A stretch of 64,000 bases of DNA from Halomonas sp. SSL-5 (GCF_030708455.1 NZ_JAUYWF010000002.1:248001-312000); one strand, 5' to 3'; numbered from the stretch's first letter, positions 51,279-60,701 are shown. The notes: a model not told the origin generated them from the sequence alone. Numbers and translations are program-made.

Positions 51279-52517
51279 CTAGTTGCTATTGTCCAACCGG
51301 GCTTCTCGCGGCAGGGCCAGGGCCATCAGGGCACTGGCCGCCACCAGGGCGGCGGAGATCCACAGGCAGGCGGCAAGCCCGTACACCTGGTAGACCCAAC
51401 CCGACAGCAGCGTGCCCAGCAGGCGGCCCATGGCGTTGGCCATGTAATAGAAGCCCACGTCCATGGAGACCCCATCGGCGCGGGCATAGTGGACGATCAG
51501 GTAGCTGTGCCAGCTGGAGTTGACGGCGAACAGCACGCCGAAGGCCAGCAGACCCGCCACCAGCCAGCCCACCTCGGCCAGGGGCAAGAAGGCCAGCAGC
51601 GCCGGCAGGCCGGCAAGCGCCAGGGCCCAGAAGGCGGTAATGCCCCGCGCCCCGCCCTTGACCAGGCCGGTGAGACGCGGCGCCTGGGTCTGCACGCCGC
51701 CGTAGCCGATCACCCAGATCGCCAGCAGGCCGCCCACCGTCCAGTGGCTCCAGCCATGCTGGTCGTAGAGGAACACCGGCAGGGCCACCACGAACCACAC
51801 GTCCCGGGAGGCGAACAGGCAGAGCCGCGCCGCCGAGAGCACGTTAATCACCTTTGAGGAGGAGAACACCTCGCTGAACTTCGGCTTGCGCTTCTGGCGG
51901 CCCAGGTCGGCCTTGAGGCGCACGAGCGACATGACCAGCACGACGGCGAGCATCGATGCCATGACCAGCATGGCGCCGCGAAAGCCGATCAGCGTCAGCA
52001 GCACACCCCCGAGGAAGAAGCCCGCACCCTTCAGCGCGTTCTTCGAGCCGGTGAGGATCGCCACCCAGCGGTAGAGGGCGCTGCCGGCGCTGGCGCTGTC
52101 CTTGGGCACCAGCACCTTGACCGCGCTCTTGGCGCTCATCTTGTTGAGGTCCTTGGCGATGCCCGAGAGTGCCTGGGCGGCCATCACCCAGGGCACGCTG
52201 AGCGCCGCGGCCGGCACCATCAGCATGGCCAGCGCCAGGATCTGCAACGCCAGGCCGGCGTTCATGGTGCGATTGAGCCCCAGGCGTGCGCCCAGCCAGC
52301 CCCCCACCAGGTTGGTGACCACGCCGAAGGCCTCGTAGAAGAGGAACAGCATGGCCACTTCCAATGGCGTGTAGCCCAGTTGGTGGAAGTGCAGCACCAC
52401 CAGCATGCGCAGGGCGCCGTCGGTCAGCGTGAAGGCCCAGTAGTTGCCGGTGATCAGCAGGTACTGGCGCACCTCGAAGGGCAGCGCCTTGACGCGTGAA
52501 GCAAGCGATTCAGCCAC
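51279..52517 (-). CDS. arsJ: Organoarsenical efflux MFS transporter
   Basis: A 412-residue MFS protein of the ArsJ type. [20 protein letters not shown] opens the protein, and [17 protein letters not shown] with [15 protein letters not shown] are family marks. ArsJ exports 1-arseno-3-phosphoglycerate formed by the partner GAPDH, conferring arsenate resistance. The start is GTG 52517, overlapping the GAPDH stop by 8 bp, which supports the functional pairing. Confidence 0.94.
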   Translation of the reverse strand: MAESLASRVKALPFEVRQYLLITGNYWAFTLTDGALRMLVVLHFHQLGYTPLEVAMLFLFYEAFGVVTNLVGGWLGARLGLNRTMNAGLALQILALAMLMVPAAALSVPWVMAAQALSGIAKDLNKMSAKSAVKVLVPKDSASAGSALYRWVAILTGSKNALKGAGFFLGGVLLTLIGFRGAMLVMASMLAVVLVMSLVRLKADLGRQKRKPKFSEVFSSSKVINVLSAARLCLFASRDVWFVVALPVFLYDQHGWSHWTVGGLLAIWVIGYGGVQTQAPRLTGLVKGGARGITAFWALALAGLPALLAFLPLAEVGWLVAGLLAFGVLFAVNSSWHSYLIVHYARADGVSMDVGFYYMANAMGRLLGTLLSGWVYQVYGLAACLWISAALVAASALMALALPREARLDNSN

Positions 52518-53541
52518 GTCCCACCCGCTCGTTCCCGACCTTCAGGGCCAGCTCGGCGGTGCGGTTGGCGTAGCCCCACTCGTTGTCGTACCAGGCGTAG
52601 AGCTTGAGCTGGGTGCCGTTGATGACCATGGTCGAGAGCGCATCGATGATCGAGCTGCGCGGGTCGGTGCGGTAGTCGATGGAGACCAGCGGGCGCTCTT
52701 CATAGCCCAGGATGCCGGCGAGCTCGCCTTCAGCTGCCTGCTTCAGTGCCCCATTAACTTCCTCCACCGTCACCTCGCGCTCGAGTTCGAAGACCATGTC
52801 GGTGAGCGAGGCGTTGGCCAGCGGCACACGGATGGCATGGCCATTCAGCTTGCCCGCAAGCTCCGGGAAGATGGCGGTGATCGCCTTGGCCGACCCCGTG
52901 GTGGTGGGGATCAGGCTCATGCCGCAGGCCCGCGCGCGCCTGAGATCCTTGTGGGGAGCGTCGAGGATGACCTGGGTGTTGGTGATATCGTGCACCGTGG
53001 TCATGGAGCCGTGGCGGATGCCCCAGGTCTCGTGGACCACCTTGACCACCGGTGCCAGGCAGTTGGTGGTGCAGCTCGCCGCGGTGACGATGCGATGGAC
53101 GTCGGCGTCGTAGGCGTCATCGTTGACACCCACCACCACGTTGAGCACGCCCTCCTCCTTGACCGGCGCGCTGACCACCACCCGCTCGACGCCCTGGTCG
53201 AGGTAGGCCTGAAGCTTGGCTTGCGTCTTCATCTTGCCGGAGCACTCGATGGCGACCCGGCAGTTGGACCAGTCGCTCTCTTCCAGCGTCTTGTTGGCAC
53301 TGAAGGCGATACGACGGCCGTCGATCAGGATGGCGTCATCCTCGGCCTGGATGCCCTGCCCCGGGCTCCAGTGGCCGTGCACCGAGTCGAACTCGACCAG
53401 GTGGGCGAAGGTGGCCGCGTCGCCGCCGGGGTCGTTGATGCGCACCAGTTCCACCTCGCCGGCCGCGACGCGGGGCCACAGGCTGCGTAGCACCAAGCGT
53501 CCCATGCGCCCGAATCCGTTGATGCCGATACGAAGTGTCAT
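52510..53541 (-). CDS. ArsJ-associated glyceraldehyde-3-phosphate dehydrogenase
   Basis: A 343-residue type I GAPDH. The NAD motif is [15 protein letters not shown], and the catalytic Cys lies in [32 protein letters not shown] and the C-terminal [12 protein letters not shown] are typical. In ars operons this enzyme uses arsenate in place of phosphate to form unstable 1-arseno-3-phosphoglycerate, which ArsJ exports. It overlaps arsJ and follows arsC, so the housekeeping GAPDH is probably elsewhere in the genome. Confidence 0.93.
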   Translation of the reverse strand: MTLRIGINGFGRMGRLVLRSLWPRVAAGEVELVRINDPGGDAATFAHLVEFDSVHGHWSPGQGIQAEDDAILIDGRRIAFSANKTLEESDWSNCRVAIECSGKMKTQAKLQAYLDQGVERVVVSAPVKEEGVLNVVVGVNDDAYDADVHRIVTAASCTTNCLAPVVKVVHETWGIRHGSMTTVHDITNTQVILDAPHKDLRRARACGMSLIPTTTGSAKAITAIFPELAGKLNGHAIRVPLANASLTDMVFELEREVTVEEVNGALKQAAEGELAGILGYEERPLVSIDYRTDPRSSIIDALSTMVINGTQLKLYAWYDNEWGYANRTAELALKVGNERVGRG

Positions 53542-53604
53542 ACTGCTCTCCAGTGAAATTCTCGTGTGAAACTCTCGTGTGCTATCCGTCGCCTGGCTCG
53601 CGGC

Positions 53605-54027
53605 TCAGTTCCGGGCATCCCGCGCCTTGATCTGTAGCCACAGCGAGAGGCGTCGACGAATCTCCTGCAGCGCCTGCTCATAGGCATCCTCGCGGCCGAT
53701 CAGGCGCGGGTCGCGAATGTCCCAGTAGAGGTGCTCATCGCTGCTCCCCTGCCAATCACGACATGCCTGCTGGGCCTTGTCGCAGAGCACGATCACCGCT
53801 GCGAAATGCTCGCCGACGAAATCATCCAGCGACTTGCTGGCCAGCCCCTCGGTGGAGATCCCCTGCTTCTTCAGGGCCGCCAGGGTCATGGCATGGGGCT
53901 GGTCCGGCTCGCTGCCGGCACTGAAGGCCTCGAAGTGATCGCCGGCGAGGTGGCGCAGCAGGGCCTCGCCCATCAGCGAACGGGCGGAATTGGCGTTGCA
54001 CAGGAAGAGCACGCGCTGCTTGTCCAT
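53605..54027 (-). CDS. arsC: Arsenate reductase, low-molecular-weight phosphatase type
   Basis: A 140-residue ArsC/LMW-PTP-fold enzyme. The P-loop CxxxxxR is FLCNANSARSLMGEALLRH. Downstream Cys include VIVLCDKAQQAC, giving the redox pair used with thioredoxin or glutaredoxin, and YWDIRDPRLI is the acid loop. It reduces arsenate to arsenite for export by ACR3. It is the first gene after operator 3. Confidence 0.92.
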   Translation of the reverse strand: MDKQRVLFLCNANSARSLMGEALLRHLAGDHFEAFSAGSEPDQPHAMTLAALKKQGISTEGLASKSLDDFVGEHFAAVIVLCDKAQQACRDWQGSSDEHLYWDIRDPRLIGREDAYEQALQEIRRRLSLWLQIKARDARN

Positions 54028-54044
54028 GGGATGTGGCTCCTGAC

Positions 54045-54066
54045 GACATATGGAATTTCATATATA
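54045..54066 (-). promoter_or_regulatory. ArsR-type operator 3 (arsC-gapdh-arsJ-arsR unit)
   Basis: GACATATGG-AATT-TCATATATA has the same 9-4-9 geometry as operators 1 and 2 (6 of 9 arm positions). It lies 17 bp upstream of the arsC start, overlapping the expected promoter. Confidence 0.65.
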
Positions 54067-54121
54067 ACGCCGCCGGATGTCAATCCCGTGACAACCTTCG
54101 ATCCGACGACCACCGTTTACG

Positions 54122-54151
54122 ACGACGGGGAGGCCAAGGCCTCCCCGTCGT
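54122..54151 (-). terminator. Strong hairpin between pstB and the ars unit
   Basis: ACGACGGGGAGGCC and GGCCTCCCCGTCGT form a perfect 14-bp stem around AA. It lies 22 bp past the pstB stop. The following minus-strand bases are not a T-run, so it may act as a terminator or an mRNA-end stabiliser. Confidence 0.6.
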
Positions 54152-54173
54152 GATGTCCACTGGCGACATGCGA

Positions 54174-55016
54174 TCAGCCGTAACGGCCGGTGATGTAGTC
54201 CTCGGCCTTCTTGGTGGCCGGGTTGGCGAACATCGTCTTGGTGTCGTTGTACTCGATGATCTCGCCCAGGTGGAAGAAGGCGGTGTAGTCCGCCACCCGC
54301 GCGGCCTGCTGCATGTTATGGGTCACGGTGATGATGGTGAACTGCTCCTTCAGGCGGTCCATCAGGTCCTCGATGGTCGCCGTGGAGATCGGGTCCAGCG
54401 CCGAGGTGGGCTCGTCCATCAGGATGACGTCGGGCTGCACGGCGATGGCGCGGGCGATGCACAGACGCTGCTGCTGGCCGCCGGAGAGCGAGGTACCGGG
54501 CTGGTGCAGCTTGTCCTTGACCTCCTCCCACAGGCCTGCATCGCGCAGCGCCTTCTCCACCAGCTCGTCCTGCTCCGGCTTGCGGCTCACCAGGTCGTGC
54601 ATGCGCGGGGCGTAGGCGATGTTCTCGTAGATCGACTTGGGGAAGGGATTGGGCTTCTGGAACACCATGCCCACCCGGCGGCGCAGGGCCACCTCGTCCA
54701 TCTTGGTCTGGTTGACGTCATGGCCGTCCATCTCCACCAGTCCCTCGACACGCACGCTGGGAATCAGGTCGTTCATGCGGTTGAGGCAGCGCAGGAAGGT
54801 CGACTTGCCGCAGCCCGAGGGGCCGATCAGCGCGGTGACGTTCTTCTGGAAGAGGTCGATGTTGAGCCCCTTGAGTGCCTGGCTCTCGCCGTACCACAGC
54901 TTGAGGTCACGCACGCGAATGCTCAGGTCATGGCAGGCGGCCTCATTGCGCGTGTGGGGCTGACCCACCTCGGGCGCGGCACCGAGAGTCTGACGGGGAG
55001 CGGCTTGCATATTCAT
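54174..55016 (-). CDS. pstB: Phosphate ABC transporter ATP-binding protein
   Basis: A 280-residue PstB. Walker A is [20 protein letters not shown], the Q-loop [14 protein letters not shown], the signature [16 protein letters not shown], and Walker [16 protein letters not shown]. It powers the high-affinity phosphate transporter. It is the last pst gene, 27 bp after pstA. No phoU follows; the next gene leftward is arsC of the ars unit. Confidence 0.96.
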   Translation of the reverse strand: MNMQAAPRQTLGAAPEVGQPHTRNEAACHDLSIRVRDLKLWYGESQALKGLNIDLFQKNVTALIGPSGCGKSTFLRCLNRMNDLIPSVRVEGLVEMDGHDVNQTKMDEVALRRRVGMVFQKPNPFPKSIYENIAYAPRMHDLVSRKPEQDELVEKALRDAGLWEEVKDKLHQPGTSLSGGQQQRLCIARAIAVQPDVILMDEPTSALDPISTATIEDLMDRLKEQFTIITVTHNMQQAARVADYTAFFHLGEIIEYNDTKTMFANPATKKAEDYITGRYG

Positions 55017-55043
55017 AGCGGATTCCTCTTGGGCGTGCCGGGT

Positions 55044-56210
55044 CTACCAGCGACGCTCGAATTTCTTGCGCAGGATGACGGCGGAGGCATTCAGGAAGAT
55101 CAGGATGGCCAGCAGCACCAGGATGCCACCCGCGGTCTTCTCGACGAAGGCCTTCTCCGGCTCGCCCGCCCAGGTGAATATCTGTGCCGGCAGCACGGTG
55201 GCCGCCTCGGTGAAGGAGGCGCCCACATCCGGTATGAAGGCCACCATGCCGACGATGATCAGCGGTGCGGTCTCGCCCATGGCCTGGGCCAGGCCGATGA
55301 TCGAGCCGGTCATGATGCCCGGCATGGCCAGCGGCAGCACGTGGTCACGCACCACCTGCCAGCGCGAGCAGCCCACCCCGAAGGCGGCGTGGCGGATGGA
55401 GTCCGGCACGCTGCGCAGTGCGGTACGGGTGGCGATGATGATCACCGGCAGGGTCATCAGCGCCAGGGTCATGCCACCGACCAGGGGGGTGGAGCGGGGC
55501 ACCCCGAAGAAATTGATGAAGATCGCCAGCCCCAGCAGGCCGAACAGGATCGAGGGAATCGCCGCCAGGTTGTTGATATTGATCTCGATCAGCTGGGTCA
55601 GGCGATTGTCGGGGGCGAACTCCTCCAGATAGACGGCGGTCATCACCCCGATGGGGAAGGAGATGGCCAGGGTCACCAGCATGGTCATCACCGTCCCCAT
55701 CACGGCCGAGAGAATCCCCGAGGCTTCCGGCATCTTGGAGTCGCCGGTGGTGAAGAAGTTGGTGTTGAACTTGAGCGCCGCACGACCCTGCTCGACCAGG
55801 GCATCGACGGTGGCCTGCTGGTCATCGCTCAGCTTGTGCCGATGCCCTTTCAGATACTGGTCCACCTCGCTGTCGGCGAGTACCCAGCGGGTCTCGGTGG
55901 TGCCCAGCAGTTCGGGGTTCTCGCGCAGCTCCACCGGTATCAGGCGTTCGAAGGTACGGCTCACCAGGCGCGACTCGTCCGGATCCAGGGCGGCGCGCCC
56001 CATCCGCTGGGCGTCCTCGTTGTAGTCGATCTCCACCTGGATCTGCGCCTGCTGGAAGGCCGGCAGGCCCTTGACCAGCATGTCGGCGAAGAACAGCACC
56101 AGGAACAGGCCGGCCAGGCCCAGCGCCCCCATGGAGATCCACTTCAGCCGCGCGGAGCGACGATGGCGGCGCTTCAGCTGGGCACTGATGTCGTCGAAGG
56201 TATGACTCAT
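55044..56210 (-). CDS. pstA: Phosphate ABC transporter permease PstA
   Basis: A 388-residue permease, longer than E. coli PstA (about 296). An N-terminal helix (MGALGLAGLFLVLFFADML) is followed by a soluble insert of about 120 residues (YNEDAQRMGRAALDPDESRL, RFERLIP-type region) before the conserved membrane core. The core has FPIGVMTAVYLEEFAPDN, NLAAIPSILFGLLGLAIF and ALRSVPDSIRHAAFGVG. The large form is seen in other marine gammaproteobacteria. It pairs with PstC. Confidence 0.94.
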   Translation of the reverse strand: MSHTFDDISAQLKRRHRRSARLKWISMGALGLAGLFLVLFFADMLVKGLPAFQQAQIQVEIDYNEDAQRMGRAALDPDESRLVSRTFERLIPVELRENPELLGTTETRWVLADSEVDQYLKGHRHKLSDDQQATVDALVEQGRAALKFNTNFFTTGDSKMPEASGILSAVMGTVMTMLVTLAISFPIGVMTAVYLEEFAPDNRLTQLIEININNLAAIPSILFGLLGLAIFINFFGVPRSTPLVGGMTLALMTLPVIIIATRTALRSVPDSIRHAAFGVGCSRWQVVRDHVLPLAMPGIMTGSIIGLAQAMGETAPLIIVGMVAFIPDVGASFTEAATVLPAQIFTWAGEPEKAFVEKTAGGILVLLAILIFLNASAVILRKKFERRW

Positions 56211-56228
56211 CTCGGCGATTCCTCGGTG

Positions 56229-57485
56229 TTAGAGGTTGTTGACGCGGTACTTCTCGCGGAAGCGACGGATCATCAGCACCGACACCAGGTTAAGGCTCAG
56301 GGTGACGGCGAACAGCACCAGGCCCAGCGCGAAGGCGGAGAGGGTCTCGGCACTCTCGAACTCCAGGTCACCGGTCAGTGCGGCGACGATGCGCACCGTC
56401 ACCGTGGTCATGTCCTCGAACGGGTTGGCGGTGAGGTTGGGCCGCATGCCCGCCGCCATCACCACGATCATGGTCTCACCCAGCGCCCGCGACACCGCCA
56501 GCAGCGAGGCGGAGATGATCCCCGGCAGCGCCGCCGGAATGACCACGTCGCGAATGGTCTCGCCCTTGGTCATGCCCAGCGCCAGCGAGCCCTGACGCAT
56601 GCTGTCGGGTACCGCATTGATCACGTCGTCGGAGAGCGAGGAGATGAAGGGGATGATCATGATGCCCATCACCACCCCCGGCGCCACGGCGTTGTTGTAG
56701 GCGGCATCGATGCCCAGGAAGCCGGCCAGGTCGACGATCAGCGGCGCCACGGTGATGGCGGCGAAGAAGCCGTAGACCACGGTGGGAATGCCGGCCAGCA
56801 CCTCGAGGGTCGGCTTGGCCAGGGTACGCACCCTGGATGGGGCGAACTCCGCCATGTAGATGGCCGAGAGCAGGCCCACGGGGATCGCCACCAGCATGGC
56901 GATGGCGGTGATCATGAAGGTGCCGGCGAACAGCGGCACGGAACCGAACTGGGCGCCGGTGGCACCCGCTTCGGCGCGCCCGGCGGCGGCCAGGAAGCTG
57001 GCGCCCGGGTTCCACACCGTGCCGGTGATGAAGTCCCAGAAGCTGTGCATCTTGAAGAAGCGCAGCGCCTCGAAGATGATCGAGAAGAGGATACCGAAGG
57101 TGGTGAAGATCGAGATCATTGCCGCGGCGACCAGCACCCAGCGAATCACCCGCTCGATGGCCTGGCGGGCGTGAAAGTCGGGCTTCACCTGGCTGACCCC
57201 GACCAGCAGGCCGATGGCGGCGATCACCAGGCTGCCGGCCAGCAGATAGAGGGTCGGGATCTCGGCGCCCAGCAGCAACATCAGGAAGGCCCCGATGGCG
57301 CCCACGGTGATCGCCGGGCCGGCGGTGGCCAGCACGGCGAACCAGGCATACTGGTCGGGCTGGGCATACATGGCCGTGCCGCTGGCGCGCACTCGCGCGG
57401 CCTTGGCACGACCCAGGAAGAAGGCTATCAGACCCAGCAGCAGCAGGACGCCGCTGAACATGGCGAGGAGTTGGTTGGTCTGCAT
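56229..57485 (-). CDS. pstC: Phosphate ABC transporter permease PstC
   Basis: A 418-residue permease, longer than E. coli PstC. The N-terminal 130 residues add extra helices (LLAMFSGVLLLLGLIAFFLG, AITVGAIGAFLMLLLGAEIP). The conserved core has IPVGLLSAIYMAEFAPSRVR, LEVLAGIPTVVYGFFAAI and VPDSMRQGSLALGMTKGE. The ATG at 57485 is chosen because upstream codons are antisense-like. It follows pstS after a 105-bp gap containing a strong hairpin and precedes pstA by 18 bp. Confidence 0.94.
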   Translation of the reverse strand: MQTNQLLAMFSGVLLLLGLIAFFLGRAKAARVRASGTAMYAQPDQYAWFAVLATAGPAITVGAIGAFLMLLLGAEIPTLYLLAGSLVIAAIGLLVGVSQVKPDFHARQAIERVIRWVLVAAAMISIFTTFGILFSIIFEALRFFKMHSFWDFITGTVWNPGASFLAAAGRAEAGATGAQFGSVPLFAGTFMITAIAMLVAIPVGLLSAIYMAEFAPSRVRTLAKPTLEVLAGIPTVVYGFFAAITVAPLIVDLAGFLGIDAAYNNAVAPGVVMGIMIIPFISSLSDDVINAVPDSMRQGSLALGMTKGETIRDVVIPAALPGIISASLLAVSRALGETMIVVMAAGMRPNLTANPFEDMTTVTVRIVAALTGDLEFESAETLSAFALGLVLFAVTLSLNLVSVLMIRRFREKYRVNNL

Positions 57486-57535
57486 AGGTCTCTCTCGGTG
57501 AATGACGGTGACAGCGTGCCTGTCGCAACGTGAGA

Positions 57536-57562
57536 CGGCCGGCAGCCGAGGGCTGCCGGCCG
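57536..57562 (-). terminator. Intergenic hairpin between pstS and pstC
   Basis: CGGCCGGCAGCC and GGCTGCCGGCCG form a 12-bp stem with a 3-base loop, 28 bp past the pstS stop. No U-run follows. Such hairpins often stabilise the abundant binding-protein mRNA or attenuate read-through into the permease genes. Confidence 0.6.
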
Positions 57563-57590
57563 GTTCAGGCATCCCTGCCCGTGGTCTTCC

Positions 57591-58601
57591 TTACAGGTCG
57601 GAGACCTGCAGCTCGGCCCGCTCAGCCACCTTCTCACGCGTCTGCTCGCGCTCGGCTTCCGGCAGCGGAATCAGACCCAGGTCACCCAGGTAACCCCCCT
57701 CGCCGATCATGGTCTCGGAGACGAACATGTCGACATACTCATACAGCGGTGCCACCTCGTCGGCGTGCTGGTTCTTCACGTAGAACCACAGTGAGCGCGC
57801 GATCGGATAGTCGCCGGCGCTGATCGCCTCGGGCTCGGCCTCGACGCCATCGATGGCCGCGGCAATCAGGGTGTTGGGGTTCTCGACCAGGAAAGAGTAG
57901 CCGAAGATGCCGAAGGCGTCGGTGTCTTCGCTGAGGCGCTGGACGATCAGGTTGTCGTTCTCACCGGCATCGATGTAGGCGCCATCGGCACGAATCTCGG
58001 TATAGGCCTCGCCGCCGTAGGCTTCCATCTCCTCGGAGGGCACTTCCATGACGAGCTCTTCGAAGGCGTCACGGGTGCCGGAGGTGCTGGGCGGCCCATA
58101 GATGGAGATCTCGCGATCCGGCAGGGAGGCGTCGATGTCGCTCCACTTCTGGTAGGGGTTGTCGACCAGCTCGCCCTCCACCGGCACCTTGGCGGCCACG
58201 GCCAGGAACAGCTGCTCGAGGGTCAGGTCGACCGCCTCGTTCTCGCTGGACTGGGCGAAGACGATGCCGTCGGAGCCGATCTTGACCTCGGTGACGTCGG
58301 TCACGCCGTTCTCGATGCAGCGCTCCAGCTCTGAGACCTTGATGCGACGCGACGCATTGGTGATGTCCGGGGTACCCTCGCCCACACCATTACAGAACAG
58401 GCGCAGGCCGCCACCGGAACCGGTGGACTCGATGACCGGCGTCGGGTTGCCGGTCACCGCGCCGAACTCCTCGGTCACGTAGCTGGCGAACGGGTAGACG
58501 GTGCTGGAACCGACGATGCGGATCTGGTCACGGGCGTGGGCCACGGTGGCCACACCCATGACGGCGGCGGCAATGGCAGTGGTCTTGAGGATGCGATTCA
58601 T
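57591..58601 (-). CDS. pstS: Phosphate-binding periplasmic protein
   Basis: A 336-residue PstS-family protein. The ATG at 58601 gives a signal peptide (LKTTAIAAAVMGVATVAHA). Phosphate-binding segments are IRIVGSSTVYPFASYV, ESTGSGGGLRLFCNG and GPPSTSGTRDAFEEL. It captures phosphate for PstCAB. Two Pho boxes lie upstream. It is of the PstS subgroup with a Cys pair, common in marine gammaproteobacteria. Confidence 0.95.
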   Translation of the reverse strand: MNRILKTTAIAAAVMGVATVAHARDQIRIVGSSTVYPFASYVTEEFGAVTGNPTPVIESTGSGGGLRLFCNGVGEGTPDITNASRRIKVSELERCIENGVTDVTEVKIGSDGIVFAQSSENEAVDLTLEQLFLAVAAKVPVEGELVDNPYQKWSDIDASLPDREISIYGPPSTSGTRDAFEELVMEVPSEEMEAYGGEAYTEIRADGAYIDAGENDNLIVQRLSEDTDAFGIFGYSFLVENPNTLIAAAIDGVEAEPEAISAGDYPIARSLWFYVKNQHADEVAPLYEYVDMFVSETMIGEGGYLGDLGLIPLPEAEREQTREKVAERAELQVSDL

Positions 58602-58662
58602 GGAGCGATCTCCTGATGGGGACAGTGTGCAACCTGCGCGAGTCATACCTTGCCCCACCTAG

Positions 58663-58680
58663 ATGACAGCTTCATGACAG
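58663..58680 (-). promoter_or_regulatory. Pho box 1 upstream of pstS
   Basis: Minus strand CTGTCATGAAGCTGTCAT is a perfect pair of CTGTCAT half-sites spaced by 4 bp, the PhoB-binding consensus. It lies 62 bp before the pstS start. Confidence 0.85.
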
Positions 58681-58741
58681 TGCTGTCTTGCCGGCAGGGA
58701 GCACGATGTACTCGGCACGAGGCACACCCTGCCCCAGAGAG

Positions 58742-58759
58742 ATGACAGCAACGTGACAT
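58742..58759 (-). promoter_or_regulatory. Pho box 2 upstream of pstS
   Basis: Minus strand ATGTCACGTTGCTGTCAT matches the PhoB direct repeat with two differences. It is 79 bp upstream of Pho box 1, and flanking bases (CCTGCCCCA...AGATGACAGC) are also repeated, pointing to a duplicated module. Confidence 0.75.
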
Positions 58760-58789
58760 CGGTCCGTTACGGTCGCGAGAAGGCCCCGT

Positions 58790-59524
58790 TCAGAGCAGCA
58801 GCCCCAGCGCCGCCAGGGTACAGAGCGAAAGCGACGCCCCCTGCAACAGCCGCCGATCGAGACGGTGAGCGACCCGACTGGCCAGCCAGCTGCCGGCCAG
58901 CACCCCGGGAGCGAAGCTCAGCGCCATGCCGAAATGCCAGGCGTGGATCAGCCCCGCCGGCGCCAGGGTCAGCAGCGTCATCAGCGCCGTGACGACGAAG
59001 AAGGCCGAGAGGGTGCCGCGCAGGCGGTCCGGCGAGAAGCCGTGCAGCAGCAGCACCATGGGCGGCCCACTCAGCGCGGCCACGGTACCCAGGATCCCCG
59101 AGACGATGCCCGCCCCGAGCAGGGTGAGGCGGTTGACCGGCAGGCGGAAGCGGAACAGGGTCACCGCCACCGCGAACAGCACGCTGCCGGCGATCAAGGT
59201 TTCCAGCACCGCCATGGGGGCGACGAGCAGCAGCCATAGCCCCAGGGCGTTGCCGGGAATCCGCCCGATCAGGGCCATGCCGACCTCGGCCAGGCGCACC
59301 TCGCGCCAGTAGTGGCGCAGGGTGGTCAGCGCCACCGTGAAGCCGAACAGCACCAGGATCACCGGCACCAGCCGCGGCTCAAGCATCAGCAGCAGCGGCG
59401 CCCCCACCACCGCCAGGCCGAAGCCCGTGGCACGCTGCACGAAGGCGCCCAGCGCCAGCACCGCGGCACAGCCTAGCCAGACCCCGAGGCTCATGTCGGC
59501 CCAGGCCAGCAGCCCCTCAGGCAT
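58790..59524 (-). CDS. TauE/SafE family sulfite/anion exporter
   Basis: A 244-residue membrane protein with about eight helices in two repeats. GAFVQRATGFGLAVVGAPLLLM and the related second half GIVSGILGTVAALSGPPMVLLL are the TauE/SafE signatures. The ATG at 59524 overlaps the transporter stop by 8 bp; a Met at 59494 is an alternative start. Members export sulfite, organosulfonates or other anions; the substrate here is unknown. Confidence 0.86.
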   Translation of the reverse strand: MPEGLLAWADMSLGVWLGCAAVLALGAFVQRATGFGLAVVGAPLLLMLEPRLVPVILVLFGFTVALTTLRHYWREVRLAEVGMALIGRIPGNALGLWLLLVAPMAVLETLIAGSVLFAVAVTLFRFRLPVNRLTLLGAGIVSGILGTVAALSGPPMVLLLHGFSPDRLRGTLSAFFVVTALMTLLTLAPAGLIHAWHFGMALSFAPGVLAGSWLASRVAHRLDRRLLQGASLSLCTLAALGLLL

Positions 59525-60701
59525 CGCCGGCACGGCCGGAGAGCACGCGGATCGCCAGGTTGGCCAGCAGCGTGGCACCCAGCATGGTGCCGACCATGGG
59601 CCAGGCGCTGTCGATCTCGAAGGCGCCGACCATGACCCCGGCCAGGGCGCCGCAGGAGAACTGGATACTGCCCTGCAGGGCCGCCGCGGTGGCACTCATG
59701 TGCGGGAAGCGGTCGAGCAGCGAGGTGATGGCGTTGGGCGCCACCAGGCCGATCGTGCCGGCGAACAGCATGATCAGCGGCACCATGGTGACAAGCGACT
59801 CCAGCCCGCTGGCCACCATGAAGGTCAGTCCGAGGCCGGCGCTCAGCTGGATCCCCAGCCCCAGGCGCAGGTTCTGCAGGGGCGTTCGCCACCTCAGCAG
59901 GCGGATATTGAGGCGATTGGCGGCCACCATGACCACCACGTTGACGCCGAACACCAGCGGATAGAGCGACGGCGTCAGGCCGAAGTGCTCGAGGTAGAGA
60001 AAGGGCGAGGCGGTGACGAAGGCGAACAGCCCGGCGAACGACATCGAGGCGGCGGCGATGAAGCCCATGGCGTGACGGTCTCGCAGCACGCTCACGTAGT
60101 TGGCCAGCACCGTGGCCAGGGTGGCCGCGGAATGGCCGGGGGGCCGTGTCTCCGGCAACTTGGTACCCAGCAGCCACATCAGGAAACCTGCGTAGACGGC
60201 CAGGAACACGAAGATCAGCCACCAGTCGGCAAGATAGAGCAGCCCGCTGCCCACCACCGGCGCCACCAGCGGCGCCATCAGCATGATGATCGCCATGGTC
60301 GACATCACCTTGGCGGCCTCGCTGCCCTTGAAGCAGTCACGCACGATGGCCGCCGAGTTGACCACCGTGGCACCACCGCCCAGCGCCTGCACGAAGCGCC
60401 AGCTCAGCAGTTCACCCAGCGAGCCCACCGTGGTGATCGCCAGGCTGGCCAGCAGGAAGACCACCAGCCCGCCCAGCAGCACCGGCCTGCGGCCGACCCG
60501 GTCGGAGACCGGGCCGAACACCAGCTGCCCCAGGGCGAAACCGGCCAGGAAGGTGGAGAGCGACAACTCGGTATGGTGGATGCTGGCGCCCACGTCCTCC
60601 GCCAGGGCGGCCATGGCCGGCAGGTAGGCATCGATGGCGAAGGGGGCCAGCGCGGTATTGGCCGCAACCAGCAGCGCCAGACGGCGGGCGGTGAGCGTCA
60701 A
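59517..60701 (-). CDS. Bcr/CflA family multidrug efflux MFS transporter
   Basis: A 394-residue 12-helix MFS protein. FAIDAYLPAMAALAEDVGAS in helix 1, the loop 2-3 motif FGPVSDRVGRRPVLLGGL, and motif C-type LMAPLVAPVVGSGLL place it in the Bcr/CflA drug-H+ antiporter family. It is divergent from tal and overlaps the TauE/SafE gene, so the two exporters are probably co-expressed. Confidence 0.9.
   Translation of the reverse strand: MTLTARRLALLVAANTALAPFAIDAYLPAMAALAEDVGASIHHTELSLSTFLAGFALGQLVFGPVSDRVGRRPVLLGGLVVFLLASLAITTVGSLGELLSWRFVQALGGGATVVNSAAIVRDCFKGSEAAKVMSTMAIIMLMAPLVAPVVGSGLLYLADWWLIFVFLAVYAGFLMWLLGTKLPETRPPGHSAATLATVLANYVSVLRDRHAMGFIAAASMSFAGLFAFVTASPFLYLEHFGLTPSLYPLVFGVNVVVMVAANRLNIRLLRWRTPLQNLRLGLGIQLSAGLGLTFMVASGLESLVTMVPLIMLFAGTIGLVAPNAITSLLDRFPHMSATAAALQGSIQFSCGALAGVMVGAFEIDSAWPMVGTMLGATLLANLAIRVLSGRAGDA

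Noticed and set aside
54033-57533. 1166-codon plus-strand open frame
   Set aside because: It lies antisense to pstB-pstA-pstC, is rich in Gly/His/Gln/Arg as expected for the opposite strand of GC-rich codons, and resembles no protein.
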